Source: Bacteroidota bacterium (GTDB lineage Bacteria > Bacteroidota > Bacteroidia > Bacteroidales > Prolixibacteraceae). Taken from it: a stretch of 64,000 bases of DNA. The notes beneath the pieces were generated by a model. It was not told the DNA's origin. It did no database searches and saw only the letters and a list, made by a program, of their open reading frames with translations. Each line of letters begins with the position of its first letter. Position 1 is the stretch's first letter. The translations under genes and the position numbers were made by a program. Where the stretch lies: positions 62,001 through 126,000 of the forward strand of contig JAJRSD010000040.1 of NCBI GenBank assembly GCA_024278975.1. The letters run 5' to 3'. Of the stretch, positions 1 through 8,101 are shown one piece after another.

Positions 1-581
1 AATATTATCATCAGTTTTATATCGATTTGGATGTAAACGGCGCTTCAATGGATACCGGGAAATCTCCCAACGAGGAGTCTTCCAACGCATTTATTCGCGC
101 AGCACGAGTACTGCATGAATTAACCGGTGATGATTATTATCTGGAAGCACTCCGTGACGGTATCGATCTTGAATGTCTCTGGCGTTACGGATATGCCACT
201 AAACCTTTGGTTCCACCTCTTTCAAATTCGGGGTGGAACTCCTGCGGCGGTTCGGTTACCAGTGTTGCTAATCCGTGTATTCATCCCATGGGAATCAGGG
301 TGTCTGACGACCTTCGTTACTATGCGGAGATAACAGGGGATGAGTATGTTTACAACCGCTGGGAGGATGGTATTAACTGGTCTGTTGCTTCACTTGAGTT
401 ATATCCTGAATATACCGGAATTGGTCCGTATGGAATTACCAGTGAGCGTTATTGCCAAAGTGATGGTATGCTCTATCCAAATTTCTATGGAGGAGAACTT
501 TGGAGTATTTGGAATACCTCCCATTGTTTTGGTGTTGCTGCAATGTTGGAAGGACTTGTGGACGCAGTGGAATTGAAATAA
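1..581 (+). CDS. C-terminal part of an (alpha/alpha)6-toroid-like protein, cut by window edge
   Basis: The frame is open from base 3 to a TAA at 579-581, so the true start lies left of the window. About 192 residues are visible. The segment is rich in Trp, Tyr and Gly, with repeated helical stretches such as EESSNAFIRAARVLHELTG and SDDLRYYAEITGDEYVYNRW. This looks like the helical hairpins of six-hairpin glycosidases. It lies 32 bp upstream of another toroid-like gene and at the head of a PUL wing, so a role in glycan breakdown is likely. I cannot assign a CAZy family. Confidence 0.6.
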   Translation, partial: YYHQFYIDLDVNGASMDTGKSPNEESSNAFIRAARVLHELTGDDYYLEALRDGIDLECLWRYGYATKPLVPPLSNSGWNSCGGSVTSVANPCIHPMGIRVSDDLRYYAEITGDEYVYNRWEDGINWSVASLELYPEYTGIGPYGITSERYCQSDGMLYPNFYGGELWSIWNTSHCFGVAAMLEGLVDAVELK

Positions 582-613
582 TTAAGGTAAAATTATATAT
601 ATAAAGAAGAGTT

Positions 614-2788
614 ATGAGAAGAATATTGGGATTAATGGTTATTTCGATTTTGTGTATTTCCACGATTTCATCTAAGGAAAAAACAGCGACGAAAGACAAT
701 GAAATTGTAAGGATGCAAGGAAAAAATATCATAAGTATATACTGTAGTGAAAACAACGATCTCTACCAGTTATTAAAAACAAGGGAACAAAGTTGCACAC
801 GTTATGATAATATCGTTGCAGCACTCGAAGCTAGTCCAAAAAATATAACCTTACTAATTTTGGCAAAAGACTATCCAAATAAAAAAACAGTACTTCCCGA
901 AGGTTTTTACAGGAAAACAAAGGAGAAGAATTTAAAAGTATATATAGAATTTCCAGACCGACTAGCATCAGGTAAAACGGGCGAAATTAAGCCAACAGAA
1001 AAAGAACGCATGGTAGTTACATCCTCATTTCTGGGGAAGAAACATTTATTGGATGTTTTGGATGCCGGCCTTTTTTCTTATGTAGAGGTAGCCGATAGAG
1101 AAAGTCATATAAAAGGAGCCAAAGTAGCGGGTTTTAAAAAAGCAGTTTATGGTCTTGAAAATACACCTAATTTTCCCGTTTTGTTTGAAGATGGCGATGT
1201 GCTGATATCTACTACAAAACTGAGTGATTTTAAAAAAAGCCGTTATTCTCCTTATGGAACATGCCGGAATATTATTGGAGGTATCTTATCTCATTTGTCT
1301 ATTGGTATGGAAGAGGATTTAATACAATGGAAACCCATTGTTCGGCCAACTTTCGATGCAACAATTGCCATTTCTCCGGAAGATTACCGCACAGCAGTGA
1401 ACCGCGGTGCGGAATGGTACGATAAGGCAAAGTTTCTTATTCATCAGGATTGGGAAGCACATTGGAAGACTATCGATGTCAAAAATCCACCAGTCGGTCC
1501 GCCCATGGATTTAAACCTTCCTTCGGGTGATGGCTCATTGGGCGTTATGGAAGGCCATTATTCTTATATTAATCCCGATGGAAGCCAGCAATACAGATAT
1601 TGGCTTAGAGCAGATTGTGTAGCCGAAACAGCCATGACCTTAGCTACGGCAAACGGGGTAAAACAAAATTCCAAATATTTGGAAACGGCAAATAATCTGA
1701 TGGATTTCCTTTTCAACACTGAAACTTTCAAAACTGCCAGCAGCAAAAATCCTGATAAATCTTCTTTCGGACTGGTGGGCTGGGCCGATACACATAAAGA
1801 CAGGTACTATGGCGATGACAACGCACGGGTGATTATCGGTTCGGTGCTGGCGGCACAGACCATGGAAAACCCTAAGTGGGACAAACAAATTCTGGAACTA
1901 ATTCTGGCCAATTTCCGAACTTCCGGTAAAAAGGGGTTTCGAAGTGGGGCACTTATTGCGTCAGATATAGACCAAACTACCTGGCAGGTATTAATGGAAA
2001 GAGATCTGGAGAATATAGCCCCGCACTACGAGTCATGGTTGTGGGCTACATATCTATGGTTGTACGATAAAACAGCCTACAAACCGTTGCTTGAAAAAGC
2101 AAAAAAAGCGATTGAAATTACCATGAACAATTACCCTGTAAACTGGCTATGGACCAACGGGCTCCAACAGGAACGTGCACGGATGATTCTGCCCCTTGCT
2201 TGGCTGGTACGAGCAGAAGATTCGCAACAACACAGGGACTGGCTGAATTTAATATGTGATGATCTGTTAAAACATCAAGTAGAATGTGGGGCATTTAGAG
2301 AAGAATTGGGAATTGGCGGTAATGGCAAATATGGTGCACCAAAAACCAATGCCGATTATGGAACAAACGAAGCTCCACTAATACATTTTAATGGCGACCC
2401 CGTTGCCGATATGCTTTACACCACAAACTTTGCCTTTTTTGCCTTGAACGAAGCAGCCCAGGCAACACAAAATCCAAAATATTTAGAAGCGGTAAACAAG
2501 TTGTCCGATTTCCTGATTCGTATACAGACAACCTCCTCTGGGCGCGCCGATTTAGACGGCTGTTGGTTCCGAGCTTTCGATTACGAAAATTGGGAGTATT
2601 ATGGCTCCAATGCCGACCATGGTTGGGGAGCATGGGGAACCTTGACAGGATGGACACAAAGTTTTATTACAACAACTTTGGCACTAAAACTTGAAAATAC
2701 AAGCTATTGGGAAAAGACTAAGGAATCGACAGTAGGAAACCAAATTGAAGAAGCTTGGGGACAGATGTTACCGGGAGTGGAACATTAA
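614..2788 (+). CDS. Secreted (alpha/alpha)6-toroid-like protein, PUL-associated, family unknown
   Basis: A 724-residue protein starting with a signal-peptide-like segment (MRRILGLMVISILCISTIS). Residues of roughly 35-250 form an alpha/beta-looking domain (ISIYCSENNDLYQLL, VLPEGFYRK, GDVLISTTKLSDF) that resembles glutamine-amidotransferase-like or ThuA-like folds. From about residue 265 to the end the sequence has regular helical repeats with many Trp and Tyr residues (ADCVAETAMTLATANG, YESWLWATYLWLYDK, TTNFAFFALNEAAQ), typical of an (alpha/alpha)6 toroid. The gene follows the partial toroid gene after 32 bp and precedes a fucosidase, so it probably acts on a glycan in the periplasm or at the surface. 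No catalytic residues can be named with confidence. Confidence 0.7.
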   Translation: MRRILGLMVISILCISTISSKEKTATKDNEIVRMQGKNIISIYCSENNDLYQLLKTREQSCTRYDNIVAALEASPKNITLLILAKDYPNKKTVLPEGFYRKTKEKNLKVYIEFPDRLASGKTGEIKPTEKERMVVTSSFLGKKHLLDVLDAGLFSYVEVADRESHIKGAKVAGFKKAVYGLENTPNFPVLFEDGDVLISTTKLSDFKKSRYSPYGTCRNIIGGILSHLSIGMEEDLIQWKPIVRPTFDATIAISPEDYRTAVNRGAEWYDKAKFLIHQDWEAHWKTIDVKNPPVGPPMDLNLPSGDGSLGVMEGHYSYINPDGSQQYRYWLRADCVAETAMTLATANGVKQNSKYLETANNLMDFLFNTETFKTASSKNPDKSSFGLVGWADTHKDRYYGDDNARVIIGSVLAAQTMENPKWDKQILELILANFRTSGKKGFRSGALIASDIDQTTWQVLMERDLENIAPHYESWLWATYLWLYDKTAYKPLLEKAKKAIEITMNNYPVNWLWTNGLQQERARMILPLAWLVRAEDSQQHRDWLNLICDDLLKHQVECGAFREELGIGGNGKYGAPKTNADYGTNEAPLIHFNGDPVADMLYTTNFAFFALNEAAQATQNPKYLEAVNKLSDFLIRIQTTSSGRADLDGCWFRAFDYENWEYYGSNADHGWGAWGTLTGWTQSFITTTLALKLENTSYWEKTKESTVGNQIEEAWGQMLPGVEH

Positions 2789-2852
2789 TCATATTTAGGA
2801 ATCCCTAAGTTTATTCGTTATCAGTCTTATAAAGTTGTGCAATATTTTGGGA

Positions 2853-2891
2853 TTTGTGTACTTTTAATGCCACTTTAATTAATTTTGGCAT
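2853..2891 (+). promoter_or_regulatory. Possible promoter and inverted repeat upstream of the GH29 gene
   Basis: TTTG at 2853-2856 and TAATTTTG at 2880-2887 resemble Bacteroidota -33 and -7 elements, although the spacing is a little long. A 6-bp inverted repeat (ATGCCA at 2867-2872, TGGCAT at 2886-2891) overlaps the -7 element and could be an operator or weak hairpin. A CCGAAAAA sequence at 2949-2956 matches the core of the direct repeats found upstream of susC, but a single copy may be chance. Confidence 0.3.
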
Positions 2892-3005
2892 CCTGCCAGA
2901 CTATGTTTGGTTTTTATAACTCGTTAAAGAAAAAAAATGTCAAAAATTCCGAAAAAACTAAATGGATTGAGTATAATTATCAAGATATTAAAATAAATAT
3001 TTATC

Positions 3006-4445
3006 ATGAAAATCAATAAAAAAATTTCGAGTGTTTTTGTTATTACAGCTATAGTTTTTATAGGATGTATAAACCCAAAATCAGTACAGGAAAATGTAAC
3101 GAAACCTGAGCCATTTCTACCCATCCCAAACAAGTCACAATTGAATTGGCACAAAGCAGAGTATATTATGTTTGCACATTTTGGAATGAAAACATTTTAT
3201 CCCAGCAACGACCACATGGGCTACGGAAAAGAAGACCCGAAAAAATTCAACCCTGTAAATTTCGATGCTAAGCAATGGGTTAAGGCTGCAATAGCAGGTG
3301 GATTTAAGGGGATTGTAATAACGGCAAAACACCATGATGGTTTTTGTAATTGGCAAACAGAAACAACCGACCATAGTGTAAAATCCTCGCCATGGGAAAA
3401 TGGTAACGGCGATATAATAAAAGAACTGAGTGAAGCATGTCGCGAATCCGGAGTGTATTTTGGTATTTATGTGTCTATTATTGATAAACATTTCGAAAAT
3501 GTTGGCTCTGAAAAATACACCGAATATGGAGAATATTATTTGGCTCAGCTTAAAGAATTAAGTACCAAATACGGGCAGATTGATGAATATTGGTTTGATG
3601 GTTACCAAGCTGATGAATTGAAAATGGATTACAAAAAGATTGCTGACCTAATTAAGCAAACTCAACCTAATGCAGTAATATATGATTCAGGAGTATTGGC
3701 AAAACTTATGCCCGACCGTTGCCTTGCATGGCCAGGTGCCCACGGTGGAATTGAGAGCAACCAAAACTACCGTATAGAAATTAATGGAGAAATGTGTTGG
3801 TATCCAATGGAACCGTCAATTATCCTTCAAGGAAACTGGTTTCATAATAACACCGCAATAGTTAGTCTGGAAAAAATTCAGGATTATTACTTAACCTCAG
3901 TGGGTTATGGGGTAACTCCGCTAATGAATATTTCTCCAAACTCTAAGGGTTTGATAGATGAAGGTACAATTACGAGGATTACAGAATTCAAAAAATGGGT
4001 AGATAAACTGAATGGAAATGAGCTTGCCCGCTCTGAAAAAGTGAAAGTAATTGCCGATAGTTTTCGTGGGAATGCAAAAGAATATGCACCCGAAATGGTT
4101 ATCGATGGAAATTATGAAACATATTTTGCTACCAACGATAGTATTAAAAGTACTGTATTAGAGCTTGATCTTGGAGATGTTCAGGAAATTGCCGGATTTA
4201 TTATTCAGGAGTACATTCCATTAGGTCAACGTGTTGATGGATATTCTATTGAATGTCGGGTTGACGGAAAATGGGTGGAAGTCTTCTCTGGTCAAAAAAT
4301 CGGTTACAAAAGGATTATTCTCGAAGGGAGGGCTTCGGCTAAAGACATTAAATTTCCTGAAACAAATAGTGTTCGTCTAAAAATTAATAATGCGCTTGCT
4401 TGTCCACTAATCAGTACGTTTCAGGTTGTGGAAAGCATTGAGTAA
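3006..4445 (+). CDS. Alpha-L-fucosidase, glycoside hydrolase family 29, lipoprotein
   Basis: The 479-residue product hydrolyses terminal alpha-L-fucose with retention. A lipobox (VFIGC, Cys21) after a hydrophobic signal indicates outer-membrane anchoring. The catalytic TIM barrel covers about residues 45-345, with the family signatures MFAHFGMKTF, ITAKHHDGFCNW and DEYWFDGYQ; Asp198 in the last is the expected nucleophile. The C-terminal 110 residues (DGNYETYFATND, LDLGDVQEIAGFIIQEY) form a discoidin/CBM32-like beta-sandwich, as in other GH29 enzymes. Subfamily A or B cannot be decided by eye. It sits in the left PUL wing, 200 bp before the epimerase, and suggests a fucosylated substrate. Confidence 0.93.
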   Translation: MKINKKISSVFVITAIVFIGCINPKSVQENVTKPEPFLPIPNKSQLNWHKAEYIMFAHFGMKTFYPSNDHMGYGKEDPKKFNPVNFDAKQWVKAAIAGGFKGIVITAKHHDGFCNWQTETTDHSVKSSPWENGNGDIIKELSEACRESGVYFGIYVSIIDKHFENVGSEKYTEYGEYYLAQLKELSTKYGQIDEYWFDGYQADELKMDYKKIADLIKQTQPNAVIYDSGVLAKLMPDRCLAWPGAHGGIESNQNYRIEINGEMCWYPMEPSIILQGNWFHNNTAIVSLEKIQDYYLTSVGYGVTPLMNISPNSKGLIDEGTITRITEFKKWVDKLNGNELARSEKVKVIADSFRGNAKEYAPEMVIDGNYETYFATNDSIKSTVLELDLGDVQEIAGFIIQEYIPLGQRVDGYSIECRVDGKWVEVFSGQKIGYKRIILEGRASAKDIKFPETNSVRLKINNALACPLISTFQVVESIE

Positions 4446-4645
4446 TAAAAATAGATATACTTATGCGAAAACATTTCAATATTGGAAAAATGTGGAACTG
4501 CATATCCCTGTTTCCAAAGAGTAATCTCATATTCGCACTCGGATGAAATAAAAACTATTGAAAATAATTCGGGCAAGACCACCAAGGATTTATCTTTCAA
4601 ATTATTAAAGAAATCAATAAAAAGAAGAATCAAAAGTTTCTAAAA

Positions 4646-5821
4646 ATGAATATGACAAAATATACTGAACAATATAAGGATGCCCTGTTAAATAATGTAG
4701 TTCCCTTTTGGGAGAAATATTCGCCAGACAAAGAACATGGGGGTTATTTCACTTGCCTTGATCGTGAAGGAAAGGTTTATGATACTGACAAATTCATCTG
4801 GTTGCAATGCCGCCAGGTATGGTTGTTTTCGATGCTTTACAATAAAGTGGAACAAAAACAAGAGTGGCTGGACATCGCCCTTTTAGGAGCAGATTTTCTA
4901 GAAAAGCATGGTATGGACAAGGACGGTAATTGGTATTTCTCTTTGACCCAAGAAGGAAATCCACTTGTTCAGCCCTATAATATTTTTTCCGACTGTTTTG
5001 CAGCAATGGCATTTGCCCAGTTAAGTAAAGCAACCGGTAATTCAGAATATGGTGAAATTGCTGAACGTACATTTAAAAATATTCTTCAACGAAAAGAGAA
5101 CCCAAAAGGGATTTATAATAAATCAGTGCCGGGAACTCATCCTGAAAAAGGATTTGCCCTGCCAATGATATTGTCTAACCTAGTTCTTGAACTTGAACAC
5201 CTTATTGATTCTTCGCAGGTTGAAGAAACCATCAATTATTCAATCCACGAGGTTATGGAAGTTTTTTACAGGAAAGATATGGGATTGATAGTTGAAACAG
5301 TTGCTGCTGATGGAAGTTTTGTCGATACATTCGATGGGAGGCTCGTTAACCCCGGGCACGGACTGGAATCCATGTGGTTTATGATGGATATTGGAGAGCG
5401 GAATTCAGATCTTGAACTGATAAACAAGGCCGTGAATATTGCTTTAAATATCTTAGATTACGGTTGGGATGATAAATATGGTGGTATCTTTTATTTTAAA
5501 GATGCATTAGGCAATCCTCCCGACCATCTTGATTGGGATCAAAAATTATGGTGGGTTCATCAGGAAGCTATTTTAGCAATGCTAAAAGGTTATAAACACA
5601 CCGGTAATAAAAAATGTTGGGAGTGGTTCGAGAAGCTCCATGAATATACGTGGACTCATTTTGCCGATAAAGAATATGGAGAGTGGTTTGGGTACTTAAA
5701 CCGGCAAGGCGAAGTACTATTGCCTCTAAAAGGAGGGAAATGGAAAGGGTGCTTTCATACACCTCGTTTCTTGTTCCAGGGATGGAAAACGTTGGAAGAT
5801 ATAAATTCAAAATTTATTTAA
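4646..5821 (+). CDS. N-acylglucosamine 2-epimerase family protein (AGE)
   Basis: A 391-residue cytoplasmic (no signal peptide) (alpha/alpha)6 barrel enzyme. Conserved segments are FIWLQCRQVWLF, FALPMILSNLVLELE, NPGHGLESMWF (His238), KLWWVHQEAI (His305) and KGCFHTPRF (His371). His238 and His371 sit where the essential histidines of GlcNAc 2-epimerases lie. The segment around residue 170 reads ALPMIL rather than the THLHxLEA pattern of cellobiose 2-epimerases, which favours GlcNAc/ManNAc (or a related monosaccharide) interconversion. It is followed after 4 bp by a sugar MFS permease and is close to a GH89 remnant, consistent with catabolism of GlcNAc released from the glycan. The exact substrate is inferred. 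Confidence 0.87.
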   Translation: MNMTKYTEQYKDALLNNVVPFWEKYSPDKEHGGYFTCLDREGKVYDTDKFIWLQCRQVWLFSMLYNKVEQKQEWLDIALLGADFLEKHGMDKDGNWYFSLTQEGNPLVQPYNIFSDCFAAMAFAQLSKATGNSEYGEIAERTFKNILQRKENPKGIYNKSVPGTHPEKGFALPMILSNLVLELEHLIDSSQVEETINYSIHEVMEVFYRKDMGLIVETVAADGSFVDTFDGRLVNPGHGLESMWFMMDIGERNSDLELINKAVNIALNILDYGWDDKYGGIFYFKDALGNPPDHLDWDQKLWWVHQEAILAMLKGYKHTGNKKCWEWFEKLHEYTWTHFADKEYGEWFGYLNRQGEVLLPLKGGKWKGCFHTPRFLFQGWKTLEDINSKFI

Positions 5822-5825
5822 TTCT

Positions 5826-7250
5826 ATGGAAAAAATAATACAAATAGAAGGAAAAGGAAGTAAACTGTTTCTTGGTCTTGTTTGTTTTGTGGCATCATTA
5901 GGCGGAGTACTTTTTGGATTTGATACAGCAGTAATTTCCGGAACTTTTAGTTTTGTAGAACAGTATTTTTCCCTCGACAAAATTGAAGTAGGATGGTTTG
6001 CAAGTTCAGCATTGGTTGGTGCCATTATTGGTGCTGCAGTGGCAGGGGGGTTAAGTGATAAATATGGAAGAAAACCGATATTAATAGTTGCAGGATTACT
6101 GTTTTTTATTTCTGCTTTTGGTTCTATGATTCCTCCCTCTTTTTTAATGTTAATCGGAGCCAGGTTAATTGGTGGTTTTGGTGTTGGAATGGCATCGGTG
6201 CTTGCCCCGTTATATATTTCGGAGCTTGCTCCTCCAAAAATAAGAGGAAGGTTGGTGGCACTGTACCAGTTATCAATAGTAACTGGGATTTTGTTGGCGT
6301 ACTTTTCCAATTGGTTTTTGCTTGGATTGTCCAAAGAAAATCAAATGGTTTTTCAGGAAACCGGAATTTTTCACAAAGTTTTTATTGCTGAGGTATGGCG
6401 GGGAATGTTTGGTTCCGAGATGATACCTTCCGGGTTGTTTATCCTTCTATTATTCTTTATTCCTGAAAGCCCCCGGTGGCTGATAAAAAATAGTGGCGAA
6501 CAAAAGGGCTATGGCATTCTTGCCCGAATAAGTGGCGAAACCATTGCAAAACTTGAACTAATTGAAATTAAACAAACCCTTGAACATGTTCAGGAGAAAA
6601 TAATAGAATTACTTAAACCCGGATTAAGGCTTGCATTAATTGTTGGTGTCGGACTATCGGTTTTCGGCCAGTTTACAGGAGTGAATATAATCGTATATTA
6701 TGGTCCTTCAATTATTGAAAGTGCAGGTTTTAAGTTAGATAGTGCTTTGCAGTTTCAGGTTGCAATAGGGATAATTAATTTAGTATTTACGCTTATTGCT
6801 TTGTGGAAAATAGATAAGTGGGGCAGGCGTCCATTGTTGATAGGCGGAATGTCTGCCGTTTTTATTTCATTAATTATCATTGCAATTCAGTTTTCAACAG
6901 GTCTGGCATCAGGAATATGGATTGTAATCATGTTATGCGTTTATATGGCCAGTCTGGCAATTTCAATAAATGCGGTAATCTGGGTGTTGATTGGAGAAAT
7001 TTTCCCAACGCGTATTCGGGGAAGAGCCATGTCTATAGCAACTTTTGCCAACTGGGGAATCAACTTTCTAACTGCATTTATTTTTCCGTGGTATGTTGCC
7101 AAAATAGGAATGAGTGCAGGATTTTTCACTTTTGCAGCTATGTGCCTTTTAGCAACTATATTTTTCTATAAATATGTGCCTGAAACCAAAGGTAAAAGTT
7201 TAGAGGAGATAGAAAATCATTGGGATGAGGTAGGAGAAACACAAAAATAA
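5826..7250 (+). CDS. Sugar porter family MFS transporter (XylE/GalP type)
   Basis: A 474-residue inner-membrane sugar symporter with 12 predicted membrane segments. Family signatures are visible: GFDTAVISG in TM1, DKYGRKP after TM2, RLIGGFGVGMASVLAPLYISE, RGRLVALYQLSIVTG, PESPRWLI ending the first half, DKWGRRPLL in the second half and PETKGKSLEEIE at the C-terminus. It starts 4 bp after the epimerase stop, so the two are almost certainly co-transcribed. It likely imports the monosaccharide released in the periplasm and hands it to the epimerase. The transported sugar cannot be read from the sequence. Confidence 0.93.
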   Translation: MEKIIQIEGKGSKLFLGLVCFVASLGGVLFGFDTAVISGTFSFVEQYFSLDKIEVGWFASSALVGAIIGAAVAGGLSDKYGRKPILIVAGLLFFISAFGSMIPPSFLMLIGARLIGGFGVGMASVLAPLYISELAPPKIRGRLVALYQLSIVTGILLAYFSNWFLLGLSKENQMVFQETGIFHKVFIAEVWRGMFGSEMIPSGLFILLLFFIPESPRWLIKNSGEQKGYGILARISGETIAKLELIEIKQTLEHVQEKIIELLKPGLRLALIVGVGLSVFGQFTGVNIIVYYGPSIIESAGFKLDSALQFQVAIGIINLVFTLIALWKIDKWGRRPLLIGGMSAVFISLIIIAIQFSTGLASGIWIVIMLCVYMASLAISINAVIWVLIGEIFPTRIRGRAMSIATFANWGINFLTAFIFPWYVAKIGMSAGFFTFAAMCLLATIFFYKYVPETKGKSLEEIENHWDEVGETQK

Positions 7251-7362
7251 ATAAGGGTAAAAACAATTAGCGAATTATGAAATCACTAAAATTAACAGTA
7301 AAATGAAAAGCATAGAATTATTCTGTTAACTAATCAGAATTTACTCGCAATAAAAAAATATC

Positions 7363-8055
7363 ATGTATAAATTGATTTACATATCTCTTTTGGTTTTTGT
7401 TTTATTTTCATGTAATGCAAATAATTCAATTGAAATAGAACAGGCGGCTACAAGCGTTCTTATCCGCACAATTGGCGAAAATGAAGCCTCTAAGTTTGAA
7501 TTTAAGTATGTTAAAACAGAGGCTTACGATAGCTATTCAATTGAGGTAGAAAATAACAAAGTTTATATCTCAGGTAGTTCGGCAACAGCACTTTGCCGTG
7601 GAGCTTACGATTATTTGCGTAACGAATGTCATTCTATAATTAGCTGGTCGGGTAATAGAATAAATGTTCCGGAGCATTTACCGGAAGTTAATAAAACGGT
7701 GAAATCACCCTTTAAATACAGGTATTATATGAATACCGTAACCCATGGATATACAACGCCCTATTGGGATTGGAATCGATGGGAAAAAGAACTTGACTGG
7801 ATGGCCATGCACGGCATGAATATGCCTTTAATTGCCGGAGCACACGAAGCAATATTGTATCGCGTTTTCAGAGAAATAGGCCTGACAGAAGATGAAACTT
7901 TAAACTATTTCTCGGGACCGGCACACTTTCCATGGAACCGTATGGGGAATATAGGTGGTTGGGATGGCCCGCCACCGGTATCCTTCTTTAACAAACAAAT
8001 TGAACTGACTCATAAGATGCTAAACCGGATGAGAGAATTGCAGATGTTTTGGTAA
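7363..8055 (+). pseudogene. Truncated alpha-N-acetylglucosaminidase (GH89, NAGLU-like)
   Basis: 230 residues covering a lipoprotein signal (VLFSC), the NAGLU N-terminal alpha/beta domain (YSIEVENNKVYISGSSATALCRGAYDYLR) and only the start of the catalytic barrel (YYMNTVTHGYTTPYWDWNRW, ELDWMAMHGMNMPL, AHFPWNRMGNIGGWDGP). GH89 enzymes are usually around 700 residues or more. Here homology ends at MRELQM, just where the family continues into the next barrel strand, and a stop follows at 8053-8055. The remaining catalytic residues are missing and no GH89-like continuation appears in any frame before the convergent regulator gene 46 bp away. A deletion is the simplest explanation, and the product is probably inactive. 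Confidence 0.85.
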
Positions 8056-8101
8056 GGAGCAGTTTTAATCAACTATTATAAGTGCCCTATAAGACCAGAA
8101 T

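Noticed and set aside
4565-4573. A CCCGAATTA sequence on the minus strand between the fucosidase and epimerase genes as an additional HTCS site
   Set aside because: A single nine-base match without the paired site two helical turns away is likely chance.
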